Shown: positions 44,192-54,852 of the stretch, one piece after another
How the letters are laid out: the number at the start of each line of letters is the position of its first letter
Position numbering within the stretch: position 1 is the stretch's first letter
Assembly: GCA_963576725.1 (NCBI GenBank)
Contig: OY755246.1
Location: forward strand, 72,905,467-72,969,466
Length of the DNA stretch: 64,000 nt
Reading direction: 5' to 3'
Origin: Azorinus chamasolen
Taxonomy: Eukaryota > Mollusca > Bivalvia > Cardiida > Solecurtidae
Translations under genes and position numbers: made by a program
The notes under the pieces: generated by a model
What the model saw: the letters and a program-made list of their open reading frames with translations, nothing else
Told to the model about the DNA's origin: nothing
Database searches by the model: none

Positions 44192-44730
44192 TAAAGCCCC
44201 AGGGTGAGACCATTTTTGGCCCAGGGGTCATTATTTGAACATACTTGGTAGTGGTATATTAGGTGATGCTTCATACCAAATATCTTAGCTCTAGATTATG
44301 TGGTTTCAGACAAGAAGATTTTTAAAGGTTTCCCTTTATGTAAGTCTATGTAAAAATTACAAGCCCCAGGGTAGGGCTATTTTTGGCCCGGGGGTCATCA
44401 TTTGAACAAACTTCGTAAAGGACCATTAGATGATGCTATATAACAAATACCAAAGCTCTAGAAATTGTGGTTTCAGAGAAGAAGATTTTTAAAGATTTAA
44501 AAAAAAAAATCTTTGAAAGTAGTGGGGCGGGGCCATTTTTTGCCCGGGTCATGATTTGAACAAACTTGATAGAGGACAACCTAAGGTACATTTCTGTGAA
44601 ATTTGGTTTAAATCCTCCCAGTGGTTTAGGAGAAGTCATTTAAAATAAAAGTGAATGGACAGACAGATGGACGACGGATGACAGGCGGTCACAATAGCTC
44701 ACCGTGAGCCTTTGGCTCAGGTGAGCTAAA
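44192..44730 (+). mobile_element. Family A/I fragment with terminal hairpin
   Basis: Three units of mixed A and I character, a tail GACAGACAGATGGACGACGG, and hairpin AGCTCACCGTGAGCC-TTT-GGCTCAGGTGAGCT at 44695-44726. The 5' end is missing. Confidence 0.7.
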
Positions 44731-45372
44731 ATCAAGGCACCCCTGGGGCGGGGCCAATCTTGACCCCAGGTGCATAATTTATATAACTTTTGTAGAGGAC
44801 CTACAGATGATGCTATGTGCCAAATATGAAAGCTGAGAACCCTGTAGATTTAGAGAAGAAGATTCTTAAAGGTTCAAATTGTTGAAGCCCGAAGAAGGAC
44901 AACGCACGACACACGACGGACAACGCAGGCCGACGGACATCAGGTGATCACAATAGCTCACCCTGAGAACAAAAGTGCTCTGGTGAGCTAAAAACAACAG
45001 CCAGCTTTGGAAAACTGGCTACCCCTGGGGTTTGGCCAATTTTGACCCTAGGGGCACGATTTATATAACTTTTGTAGAAGACCTTTACATGATGTTATGT
45101 GCCAATTATTAAAGCTTTTCAAAGTTTTACTATATGATTCTATAGAAAACAAGGCACCCCTGGGGCGGGGCCAATTTTGACCTCAGGTGCATAACTTATG
45201 TAACTTTTGTAGAGGACATACAGATGATGATGCTATGTACCAAAGATTAAAGCTGAGAACCCTGTAGATTCAGAGGAGATTTTTAAAGGTTCAAATTGTT
45301 GACGCCGGACGACGCACGCCGACAGACGACAGACATCAGGTGATCACAAAAGTGCTCTGGTGAGCTAAAAAG
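44731..45372 (+). mobile_element. Two successive truncated family B tails
   Basis: First tail: one B unit, then the microsatellite and GCTCACCCTGAGAACAAAAG / TGCTCTGGTGAGCT ending at about 44990. The second starts with CAACAGCCAGCTTTGGAAAA and ends CAAAAGTGCTCTGGTGAGCT at 45366, having lost the left arm of the hairpin. Together with 44192-44730, three 3' ends follow each other without any 5' end. Confidence 0.7.
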
Positions 45373-45602
45373 AACGTGAGACAAATGTGCTTTCTTGTCC
45401 CTTAAAAAACTTGATCGGAGCACATTTGTCACACAAATGTGTTTTTTTGGTTAGACGTTTGAGGTCCCATTTGTCTCATGCTTTTACAGATCCTGTCATG
45501 ACCAAACATTCCGGGGTTCATATAAAAATGTTTATTCATAAAGTTGCAGTTTACATGTGTATTTGTTAGGCAAACCATTGATTTATTCACTACACTGCTT
45601 AC

Positions 45603-45885
45603 CTATGAAGTTTAAATAGCCTTCCCCTCCAAGGCCAAGGGTTATAAGTCGTATCATCTTATGCAGGGCTATCCCTCTGTCAATTACAAGGCTTGGGGGA
45701 GACAACTCTGACATGTGTGTGTACATCTCCTTGTCCATCAGCCAGAAAGCCACAGACTTATCACCCACCAGGGCCTGGTCATGGCTCTCTGCATATGCAA
45801 TGCACCGTTCTGTGTAGCGCCGGTTTGTCAGAGTATGTATAATGTTGCTCAGATTCCAGTCATCATCAGCTGTCTCCTTAAGCAC
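45603..45885 (-). CDS. GBE1: GBE1 exon with the SHDQ catalytic Asp
   Basis: This exon has 94 codons plus one base. It starts [14 protein letters not shown], contains TLTNRRY and [15 protein letters not shown], then [16 protein letters not shown], and ends [10 protein letters not shown] with the Gly codon split after its first base. The Asp in SHDQ is by homology the third carboxylate of the GH13 active site (D481 in human, from memory). Counting residues from the preceding exons places it correctly. The acceptor is TTATTAG|GTGCTT and the donor is TTCATAG|GTAAGC. Truncated family B tails end at 45372, about 230 bases beyond the donor. No frameshift or stop is seen, so the gene looks functional here. 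Confidence 0.96.
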
Positions 45886-46679
45886 CTAATAACAATCAAA
45901 GTACTGACAGTAATGAAGGTTTCGGACATAATATATATTATATTGATTGTTTGCTGTGAATTTTTCTGAAAATCATGTCAGTAGTTTGGGAGACATTTAA
46001 ATAATTGTTTTATGAACATGTCACACACACAGGGCGATTCCAATAGCTCAACTTGCCACTTTATGCCAATAGAGCCAAAATTGATAATTTAATGTACTAC
46101 TTAAGAGCCATCACTCCATTAAGTAAGGGTTATACTTCTGCTACTATCTGGTGGATCATAACAGTAATTAGCATGTATCATTCACTTATCCATCTATATA
46201 CTTCCACCAATTTTAGACATATTACTTATTATTCTAAATACCCTACAAATAATTGCCATATATACTGTGGGGGTGATATTAACAATATGAGTTGACAAAT
46301 TATAAAGTAACAAATATATTTCAACTTAGCATGGCAGGATACAACAGGGAAAATAAAATAAACTAGAAAATTGTTTCCAAGACATTTATGCACCCCCCCC
46401 TAACAATATTGTCTCTATATCAAGCACTTTTGACTATGTGTTATATAGTGAAGAAAATTTCAGAGTCCCATAAATCTGGTAAAAATGGTCAAAGCATTAA
46501 TTACATTCTTTAAGAAAATCTTCACATCAAGGTTGACAGCTTATCACGGGTGAAAATTTGAAGTAAAACCTCCCATTGGTATATGGGTTGTTAGACACAT
46601 AATATTGTTTCACTTTATATTATATAGTGAAGACGATTTCAGGGTTCCATAACGGGTAAAATGGTCTGAGCAAAAATAA
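45886..46679. other. GBE1 intron, no gene; two J-like pieces
   Basis: ATTATATAGTGAAGA with TTTCAGRGTYCCATAA occurs at about 46440-46490 and 46613-46660, resembling the J family AAGTCCCATAA core. A run of eight C is near 46392. Otherwise no feature was recognised. Confidence 0.5.
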
Positions 46680-46915
46680 GCCTTTCTATGCTTTTGCAAA
46701 CAGAAAAGACCCAGATCAGATGGCTCATGTAGGAGCCATCTCATTAGTGTCTGCTATATTTGCTTATGATATTATAATTAATAAAGATATGACTTGACAG
46801 TTTCTGCCACGGCCAAACATTCATGTTTTTATGTGCTATTATAATAATCAATCTAATTAATATTCATAGTGTAATTATTTCTTAACCTGAATATTCATGG
46901 AGTTATGGGTTAAGT
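46680..46915 (+). mobile_element. TTAA MITE, degenerate
   Basis: TTTTGCAAACAGAAAAGACC, AGATCAGATGGCTCATGTAG, GAGCCATCTCATTAGTGTCT, then GACAGTTTCTGCC, AATATTCATAG...GAATATTCATGGA, ending GTTATGGGTTAAG. The order of modules matches 58863-59106. Confidence 0.7.
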
Positions 46916-47052
46916 ACATATACACGACGAGGTTGTTCATCTGTGAAAGTTTGTAGTAAATCCTCCCATTGGTGTGGTGTATGAGGAGTTGGACACAATT
47001 TGTGGGATGTAAGAACGGATGGACAAGAGCAATGCTATATGCCTTCCACCAT

Positions 47053-47284
47053 GTGTGTGTGTGTGTGTGTTGGGGGGGGGGGGGGGGCATAACAATTTGC
47101 TATAAAACTCATAATATAACATATATAAGTTGAAAAACTTTACGGGTTATCCTGTGTATGTATAACATGTCTTTTTTTTATATAAATAACAAGAAGTCGA
47201 TAACTGTTATGTCAAATTGTATGACTGTAATTGTATTGATGACATATATATATATATACACAAATAAATCTATCTATCTATCTA
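47053..47284. repeat. Microsatellites (TG)n, G-run, (AT)n, (CTAT)n
   Basis: (TG)9 followed by about 15 G at 47053-47087, and ATATATATATAT then CTATCTATCTATCTA at about 47247-47284. Confidence 0.85.
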
Positions 47285-47439
47285 ACACATAATTAGCTCA
47301 ATGAAAAATTGATATCAAGTAATGATCAAACAATTAAATGACTAACTGGATGATAAGGATAATTGTCATAAAACCGTTAGATGTAATTAATTGACTAACT
47401 AGAAATCACTTAATCCTGGTTGTAATTACTAATTAATGA

Positions 47440-47885
47440 AAACAGTGTAGACACAGATCAGCTGCCACATCGAAAATGCAGCGTCTAATCGGGGTCTAAA
47501 CTTTTGTCATTTATCAAAATCAACAGTTTATCCACTACTGCTGCAAATAGTGCAAACCCTGATCAACTGGTGTATTCTGAAGTTCATAGAATAGTTTATC
47601 CATGCCTATACTTTGTCTTTTTTTGTGATTGCATTGTATTTTCTTACTTTTTCCTGAGGAGACTGCGAGTGTGAGTCTGTTCAGGGCCAATTTGTGAGTC
47701 TGTGCTGCAAACAACACAGACCCGATCAGTTACCACAACTGGTCAGGGTCTTCGCTATTTGCAGCATCATACATGTAACAAGTATATCAATAAATGATAT
47801 AATTAAAAATAAATTATAGTCATACATGTAAATTACAGCTAGTGCTGTAAACACTACAGACCCTGATCAGTAACCGGCGTCATAG
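47440..47885. mobile_element. Type-3 palindromes
   Basis: At 47440-47515 AACAGTGTAGACACAGATCA faces CGGGGTCTAAACTTTTG. At 47703-47765 GCTGCAAACAACACAGACCC and GATCAGTTACCACAACTGGT face CAGGGTCTTCGCTATTTGC. A half copy (CTGTAAACACTACAGACCCT, GATCAG) is at 47847-47875. Their arms resemble the TTAA-MITE palindrome (GACCC...GATCAG) but the centres differ. Confidence 0.55.
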
Positions 47886-48114
47886 AAATAAATGATATGA
47901 ATTAGAAATAAATTACATACATTACTATAAGATACTACAAGACACTATAAGATACTATAAGCCTGACACGTAAATCAATAAATGATGAAATGTACATAAA
48001 TTAAAAGATAAGAAAGTGTTTTGTCTCATTTTGTTTGCCTTTCTCCTTTTTTCCCTTTAATGATTTTTTTAAATAATATAAAGGATACAAAATCCCTTGT
48101 TTCCTTTAATAGTA

Positions 48115-50159
48115 CAGTATATTGGCGATATTTCGAGCACCTTCGGAAATCGGCAAAAACCTCGGATTATCGCGATGTTCGAAAGAACCGATCGAGAGCA
48201 TTTTATGTCATTCCCTAAGAGCATTGTTTGATGACGACAGGAAGCGTATTTCTTCACAGTAAACCTTTTTAACATTATCATAAACTTCAATGCATATATA
48301 ATTCATCGATTCTTTCCTTATATAAGTGATAACGGAAAACACCATTCACATCGGCGACCGAAGTTTCACTATAATTTGTATTGGTACGTTCAACGGACCC
48401 TTTACAATAAACTCAAAACTTGTTTCAAACCATTTGCACAAACAAACATTATCGTTTCGTTCCCCTGCTGTTTCGTAGTAAGGTAAATCAGGGCGAGTGA
48501 CCAAATTAATTAATAATCGGAACACTCGGCTTTTTTCGTCTGAAATTGTTATTCTCGTTCATCCGAAAACTATCCGAAACCTATCGCATCCGACAAACTA
48601 ATCTATCCGACAGCAATGTTTGGTCCCGAACATTTCCTTCTTTGTTCTATGTAATTAAAACCTTGGTTTTACGGATCCTCGCGTAACCGTTATCCGACAC
48701 TGTTTGGAGGTCCCAATGTGATAATTGCGGCATTTTTCACACCTGCGTATCCGACGTTGACGGTTGTATTGAATTGGGACCACCTATAACTGAGCAATTA
48801 TCGCTTCCGCGACATTTGGGTACAGGCTAAATCTATAATTACAGGTTATTATCGTTGTGATCACACACTTAATCCATGTAATGGAAAACATGTTTAGTTG
48901 TTTGAATAACGTTAGGTGTAAACTCGATCTGAAATAAAATGTACTTTACTTGTTCAGCCAGATCTAACTGTTGCAAACAATTTGCATACAGATGCAATGC
49001 AGAATTGCTCGGAGTCTCATCTGGATCCAAATTGTTAGACACACTGATATTTATCTGGGTACTTACATAAACTTACACAAACCCCCTCATCCTAAAATAA
49101 AGAAATTTCGAGCGAAACTGACTTGTTGATAGGATGTCAAATTTTGCGTAAGGGAGTAAAATGTTAATTGCCTCTTGGCCTGTCACAAACCCCTCATCCG
49201 ATTAAAATTTGCTGTGTTAAAACAATAAATATGCCTGTCGCTGTTTTCAAGAAATGAAAGGTCACCGTTTTCAGAAAATGAAAGGTGATGTCGCGTGTGA
49301 TTTATTGGGGTTTTAAATTTCATTTGACTGGTCAAAGAGTACACACCCTTTTCTACATTAGCATATAACCTCCAACCCCTCTCTGAGTCAGGGTTTAGAT
49401 TTCTAATGATGTTTGTTTTTCATAAACACCCGACGCCATGCAATTAAAGTAACGTGCACACAAACTTCTCAACACCCCATATTGGCACATTTAACAGGTA
49501 AAAGAGTTGAAAGGATTATCAGGCCATCGATTTTAATCTTCCCCTTAGGCCAATGTCAACGCTTGGTTTATTTCGTTCATTTCCGACATAACGAAATACA
49601 CCGACGCGGCCAATCTATGCACTTTCCCAACATAACGGAAGTTTCCAAAGCAGTCACGATATTTCGATCGACGATTTCCGTAATGTCGGAAAGTTATGAT
49701 GCGCAGCCTCCATTTTGACAGTTGAGTGTGTATTGGGTTTTCACACTTTTCAATCGGGCCGCCAGGCTGTCTGCTGGCCATCTAATGGGGTTGAAATATA
49801 GGGTTTGGGGTGAAATATGGCGTATGTTTCGTTGCGATATTCAATCATATTATAAGGTATTTATAAGAAAAAAATATTTCGGCGACACAGACCACCAGAT
49901 ACCTTAGTAAAACGGTCCTCGGTATAACAGAGTTCAAGTGTGCATTTGTTTTCATAAACTTTCAGAATTGCTGCACTCGTTTTTCCTACGACATTTACGT
50001 AGCGTGCAGAATGTTAACATTTGATTCTAATGGGTTTCATGCCGAATGTAAATAAATATCAACAGTATATTTCTCTTCCGATTTTGAACAAACGACACAC
50101 CGATGCATCCGACAGTTTCAGGCGATCCGAAGGTATGTCGGATAACCAAGGTTATACTG
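48115..50159. mobile_element. Possible large TA-flanked pogo-like element
   Basis: The left edge TA|CAGTATATTGGCG and the right edge (inverse) TA|CAGTATAACCTTGGTTATC share CAGTATA, and both have ACCTTCGGA about 20 bases in. Words such as TTATCCGACA recur inside (48690, 50140), as in Tigger-type ends. It encloses the inverted relative of the 23.8-kb element. No transposase was recognised. The boundaries are tentative. Confidence 0.4.
49040..49935 (-). mobile_element. Inverted, truncated relative of the 23828-24880 element
   Basis: Read on the minus strand it follows 23845-24795 in order: CGAGGACCGTTTTAC, TATGATTGAATATCGCAA, GAAAAACAAACATCATTAGA, AAATCTAAACCC, GGGGTTGGAGGTTATATGCT, AATCACACGCGACATCAC, TTCATTTTCTGAAAAC, TTGTTTTA, CAAGTCAGTTTCG. 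A CTTTCATTT-GAAAAC piece is duplicated here. The 24.6-kb MITE insertion is absent, and the outer TIR on one side is missing. Confidence 0.8.
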
Positions 50160-50201
50160 TATTACACCAGCTACTTGATTTTTTTTCATTTATAATAACC
50201 T

Positions 50202-50276
50202 TCAAACAGTCTGGATCAAGTCAGGATCCAGATGAGATACAAAGTAACTTGGCATCTCATCAGGGTCCAAACTGTC
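50202..50276. repeat. Type-2 palindrome with downstream MITE body
   Basis: AAACAGTCTGGATCAAG, GGATCCAGATGAGATAC-AAAGTAACTT-GGCATCTCATCAGGGTCC and AAACTGTC form the palindrome. The following AAGATATGGAAGGAAAC, GCAGATAACATTATTTGCAG and AATTGCTCAGAGTGCAAAGG match 21480-21560. Confidence 0.75.
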
Positions 50277-50574
50277 TTTCACTCTGACATTTGTTTTTGA
50301 AAAGATATGGAAGGAAACAACTTTTGCAGCAGATAACATTATTTGCAGACAGTAATTGCTCAGAGTGCAAAGGGAATTGGAGAAAATTATGCTAGACACC
50401 AAATGACCTCCATAATAACCTGCATGATGTTTACAACACATCAAACAGCAAAGAGGTCCTGGGCATCAGTGAGGCTGATTGAGCACAGTGAAAAATATTG
50501 CAGCTGCATTTTTCTGGAGTGTAAATCTGGAGTGTGTACTAGTAGTCTCCCAGTAAATAATGGTCAGTTTGAAT

Positions 50575-51020
50575 TAGCTGAAACAGCAGCCTGCTCTAAG
50601 AAACTGGCCACCTCTGGGGTGGGCCAATTTTGACCCAAGGGACATGATTTATATAACTTTTGTAGAGGATCTGAACATGATGCTATGTGCCAAATATGAA
50701 AGCTGAAAACTTTCCAGTGTCAGAGGAGATGATTTTCAAAGATTTCACTATATGTTTCTATAGAAAACAATGCACCCCTGGGGCGGGGCCAATTTTGACC
50801 CCAGGGGCATAATTTATATAACTTTTGTAGAGGACCTACACATGATGCTATGTGCCAAATATGAAAGCTGAGAACCCTATAGATTCAGAGGAGAAGATTT
50901 TTAAAGGTTGAAATTGTTGACGCGGGACGACGAACGACGCACACCGCTCGACGACGGACGACGGACATCAGGCGATCACAAAAGCTCACCCTGAGCACTT
51001 TGTGCTCTGATGAGCTAAAA
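50575..51020 (+). mobile_element. Family B fragment with 3' hairpin
   Basis: Starts with the CAGCAGCCTGCTCTAAG subfamily start, two units, the GACGACGAACGACG tail (50920-50965) and hairpin AGCTCACCCTGAGCAC-TTT-GTGCTCTGATGAGCT at 50983-51016, then 12 A. Confidence 0.75.
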
Positions 51021-51261
51021 AAAAAAAATGAAAAAAATAAAGGGCAATAATTCCAAAATTTTGAAATCAAAAGTTATGGTTCTTATGTAGCGGTCTTCCC
51101 TTCAATGAGATCTACTAACCTATGAAGTTTCATGTTGATACCTCATACTTTTCGAGTAATGAGCTACATTAAAACTTTTGCACGCCAACCTTGACGACGA
51201 CAACGATGCCTACAACCCAGTGATCACAATAGCTCTACTTTTCTTCGAAACAGACATGCTA
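51021..51261 (+). repeat. Single unit of another hairpin-tail family
   Basis: AAAGGGCAATAATTCCAAAA, TTATGGTTCTTATGTAG, CTATGAAGTTTCATGTTGAT, a GACGACGACAACG stretch and GATCACAATAGCT. It looks like one core unit plus tail without a clear terminal hairpin. Confidence 0.45.
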
Positions 51262-51492
51262 ACAAGAGGGCCAGAATGGCCCTGACATCGCTCACCAGAC
51301 AATCAGGAGAGAAGATTTTCAAAGATTTCACTAAATGTTTCTATAGTAAACTAACCGGCCCTGGGGTGCTGCAAATTTTAATTCAGAAAGAATAAATTAA
51401 TCTATACTTATGTTCAAAATTTCAGATATTTTCATTACATCTTCATGAGTTCATATTATTATTCATATCTCACCTTAAGATTGATGTACTTT
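51262..51492 (+). mobile_element. B-type 5' end plus unique spacer, second copy
   Basis: AACAAGAGGGCCAGAATGGC, ACATCGCTCACCAGACAATC, one B unit, then the spacer TTTTAATTCAGAAAGAATAA, ATCTATACTTATGTTCAAAA, CATCTTCATGAGTTCATATT shared with 29250-29440, directly joined to a TTAACCC MITE. Confidence 0.8.
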
Positions 51493-51737
51493 TAACCCTT
51501 CCCCTGTTCTATGTTTATTCAAAATTTCAATACCTAGTGAATATTCATGGACAAAATAGTTGTAATGAAATATGGAAAGTGGGACAGTATAGCCATTTTA
51601 GAAAGTAAAGAAATATATTTCAAATTCCATTGACAAACAGATCAGACCCTGATCAGACAGCTGCTATAGGAGCTGTCTGATTTGGTCTGTTCTGTTTGCA
51701 AATGCTTGAAAAGTCATTTATATGAGGGAAAGGCTTA
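51493..51737 (-). mobile_element. TTAA MITE, the most complete copy (245 bases)
   Basis: Begins TTAACCCTTCCCCTGTTCTA and ends TATGAGGGAAAGGCTTAA, so the ends are inverted with TTAA at both. Modules: GAATATTCATGGACAAAATA, GGAAAGTGGGACAG, AGCCATTTTAGAAAGTAAAG, CAAATTCCATTGAC, the palindrome ACAAACAGATCAGACCCTGA, CAGACAGCTGC-TATAG-GAGCTGTCTG, GTTCTGTTTGCAAATG. TTAA target sites and CCCTTT-type ends are typical of piggyBac MITEs (family knowledge). No coding capacity. Confidence 0.8.
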
Positions 51738-51823
51738 AGTAAACATATTATAAGTGCATGTATATTGTACACAAAATAAAAATAATTTAATGCAATTTGC
51801 ACTATATTATATCATAAGCAAAT

Positions 51824-51925
51824 ACAGCAGATTGATCAGATGGCTACTACATGAGCCATCTGATCTGGGTCTACTCTGTTTGCAAAGGTGTAAAAATGCA
51901 TATTTATGGAGTAAAGGGTTAATTG
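51824..51925 (-). mobile_element. TTAA MITE, right half
   Basis: GCAGATTGATCAGATGGCTA, CTACATGAGCCATCTGATCT, GGGTCTACTCTGTTTGCAAA, then GGAGTAAAGGGTTAA at 51909-51923. It is followed by the dispersed block 51895-52035 also seen at 40088. Confidence 0.7.
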
Positions 51926-52035
51926 TTCTATTTACAGGTCAGATCTAATTTGAAACTGCCATTATCCAGAAGGGAGGCAATCCAGTTGTAATCAAAAAGT
52001 GTGAAAGGGAGATGTATGCTTAAAATAGCCAGCTA

Positions 52036-52384
52036 AAAATAGACACTGCTCTCCAAGATGCAATAGAACACTTGAATTTGTATTAAGCTGAACTTCACAG
52101 CAGATACAGTTATGGGATATATATTGATAGCTGGCAGCTTAATGCAGGGCATAGATATGGAAAAAAGCTTTAAGAGCTTTCTGCATTTTGAGTATTGTCC
52201 ACAAAGTTTTTCTCAATCTAAAATGAGTGTGTGTAATTTGTCTAAACACAATTTCTACTCTACTGATCAGGCTAAGGGTGATTACCAATACACTCTGGCC
52301 AGTGAGTCTTATCAGAGCACTGGATTAGGAAAACTTTAACCTGTAGAACCTTTAGGCTGTAGAAGTGAAAAAGAATATATACAC
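52036..52384. other. No recognised gene
   Basis: Intronic DNA with a 75-codon plus-strand frame of no recognisable similarity. No family repeat was seen. Confidence 0.5.
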
Positions 52385-52974
52385 AGGGCAGGGCCAATTT
52401 TAACCTCAGAACTATGATATTTTCAAAACTCATTAAGGCATGCTAAGTTAATCTATACCACAAATATCTAAGCTCTGGGACATGTAGTTTTGACAAGAAG
52501 AGTTTCAAAGTTTTTCCTATGCATATATAGTGATCCCATGGGCTGTTTATGCAGTCAGCTAAAAAAAACTGTGAATCCCTGGGGTGGGGCCAATTTTGAC
52601 CCTAGGGGCATAATTTGTATAACTTTTGTAGAAGACCTGAAGTTGAAGCTATGTGCCAAATATGAAAGCTGAGAACCTTCTAGTTTGAGAGGAGAAGAAT
52701 TTCAAAGTTTTCACTATATGTTTCTATTAAAAACTGAAAACCCCTGGGGCAGGGCCAATTTTGACCCCAGGGGCATAATTTATATAACTTTTGTAGAGGA
52801 CCTACAGATGATGCTATGTACCAAAGATGAAAGCTGAGAACCCTGTAGATTCAGAGGAGAAGATTTTTAAAGGTTGAAATTGTTGACGCCCGACGACGCA
52901 CGACGGACGACGACGGACATCAGGCGATCACAAAAGCTCACCCTGAGCACAAAAGTGCTCTGGTGAGCTAAAAA
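52385..52974 (+). mobile_element. Family B element, 5' end lost
   Basis: Three to four units, the first ones diverged (GGGCAGGGCCAATTTTAACC), the tail GACGACGCACGACGGACG, and hairpin AGCTCACCCTGAGCAC-AAAA-GTGCTCTGGTGAGCT at 52936-52970. The hairpin loop reads AAAA rather than TTT, as at 44970. Confidence 0.75.
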
Positions 52975-53145
52975 GGCAAAATTTGGATAAATCAAGGGCC
53001 ATAACTCTAAAGTTCCTGAAACAATATTGCTGGATATTGAACTGGGCCTAGATATTATAGCCATAAACATTTTCATGAGGTTTGGTGAAGATTGGACGAG
53101 ACGTTTTTGACTTAGAGAGCGGTCAAGGCTAAAAAGCCTTGTTAA
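52975..53145 (+). repeat. Single family H unit
   Basis: GGGCCATAACTCTAAAGTTC, TGGATATTGAACTGGGCCTA, GGTTTGGTGAAGATTGGACG, GAGAGCGGTCAAGGCTAAAA. Directly follows the B hairpin. Confidence 0.8.
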
Positions 53146-53559
53146 AACGGAAATACTAGAAGTTAGAAATGCTATTTCCTGTCATGTCTAATTCCAGGGA
53201 TAAAACGGTGAGTATAAGGTATATCAGCCAAGTGTAAATATTTTGTTTGTTTCCAACGTGTGTGAAAATGATTGAATTGCACAGTAACTGTACAAGAAAT
53301 CAGTGATCAAACAATCAAGCAATACCGCTGTAATCACTGTTTGTGTGTCTGCCACGCATTACTTACGATTGCGTCTTGCGTAGGTGTTAATTGTGAGTGT
53401 ACAATCTATAAATTACATATCTGCGATAAAGTGTTACTTGTTTGTCATGGATATATTTTGGTGTGTTAAATGTTCGCCTTTTCATACCTGGTGGCAAAAT
53501 AGGCCTATTATTAACCATGGCCAATTATTCCCAAAGTATGGTAATACACAACTACTCAC
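53146..53559. other. No recognised gene
   Basis: Mixed-composition intronic DNA with short plus-strand frames (up to 76 codons) lacking recognisable similarity. Confidence 0.5.
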
Positions 53560-53725
53560 AATCCCAGGATGTACTCATACACCATATTTGGTGATCCTAG
53601 CTGAAGTAGTGTAGGAGATGTGCTCCGAACAAACTTTTTTTGTAAATGTGGTCAAAGGTCAAGGTCACATTGACCTAAAAATAGAAAGCAACAACCCACC
53701 ATCCCAAGATGAACTCTAAAAACCA
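53560..53725 (+). repeat. Single family E unit
   Basis: CTCATACACCATATTTGGTG, GGAGATGTGCTCCGAACAA, GTCAAAGGTCAAGGTCACAT, TGACC, CCACCATCCCAAGATGAACT. Contains GGTCACATTGACC. Confidence 0.75.
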
Positions 53726-53799
53726 ACAAATGTCACTAAATTTTGCTCAAGCGAGTAACATTTACCTCTTTCGAGCCAATGATGTTTTTCAGCATAGGA

Positions 53800-53965
53800 A
53801 CCAGGCAGCTAAAAGGTACTGTCAACTGACTGGTTCCCGTGCTAATAGGGCATTATTGGCTTGATATGAGCTGTAATATGCGATGTGTTTTATATTCATG
53901 GCAGCATATACGAGTTGATAGTTGACCGTTTTCACACATAAGATTGGCTTCCATTGGTTATTCTG
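53800..53965. mobile_element. Third fragment of the 23.8-kb pogo-like element
   Basis: ACTGGTTCCCGTGCTAATAG, GGGCATTATTGG, ATTCATGGCAGCATATACGA, GTTGATAGTTGACCG, CACACATAAGATTGGCTTCC follow, inverted, 24050-24160 of the complete element. Confidence 0.7.
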
Positions 53966-54359
53966 ACAGTGTTAACTAAACATCACATGCTTTCTGATGG
54001 CAAGTTGACTCAGGAAACAATAGTATTCGAGGATGGGAAATAAGGTTATCATTTGTTTGATTTTATGTATTTGGGTGGGGACCAGTGTTTGTTGTTAAAA
54101 TGATTAACTGATTGGTTTCACATGTGTTAACACTCTGGTCAGTTTGTATATAGAGATTGTTTGCCAACTGGATATTTCAAGCTGAAGTTTTTGCCAACGT
54201 CTTTCTTCATTCACTCTATGTAATAAAGCTAAAATGCATTATCTCTTTATGTGGTTTCTTATAAATGAAATTCTTTGTAATTGTGATGATGATGTAAAAC
54301 TTAGGTTTATCAGCAGTTATTTTCATGAATAAAAACTACTATTTGTTTGCTACATATAA
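53966..54359. other. No recognised gene
   Basis: Unique-looking intronic DNA. Nothing identified. Confidence 0.5.
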
Positions 54360-54490
54360 CTAGAATTGTTTTTGATACAAAAACTGATGTCTCCCCCCAG
54401 CGCATGGACAAAATTTTCCAAAGTCCCATAATGCTGCAGAAAATCATCGAACCCGAAAAGGAATAAAGTATGCACAACTAGGCATGGCGC
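54360..54490 (+). mobile_element. Family J 5' end
   Basis: AACTAGAATTGTTTTTGATA, ACTGATGTCTCCCCCCAGCG, AAAGTCCCATAATGCTGCAG, AAAATCATCGAACCCGAAAA match 21731-21850 closely. It is truncated after one unit. Confidence 0.75.
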
Positions 54491-54852
54491 TGATCAATCC
54501 TACATCTGATCCAGTCTACAACGGTTTGCATTAGTTGTAGTTTGTATATACTATACAGTTTATTCAGATATGGTGAATCAATACATATCAGATTGGGTGT
54601 TGCATTGGTGACATGGTTGCTGATTTGCTTCTGAACTGTTTGAATCATAAGGCCTATTTTATCTTGACACTGCTTGAATATGAAAGCTGTATAAAGCATA
54701 TTCAAGTATGAGGGTTGTTTGGAAATTATTGAGACACTGCCTGTTTTTCAAAATATTTTTAATGCTCAGTGTTTAAAATTGGTACAAGCACAGTATGGGG
54801 TCTTATGATCATAATATATGAAAATCAGGAGATGATTGTATAACAATTGTGA

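Noticed and set aside
48069..48290. 73-codon minus-strand frame near the 48.1-kb element end
   Set aside because: No similarity recognised and it overlaps the putative TIR; treated as chance.
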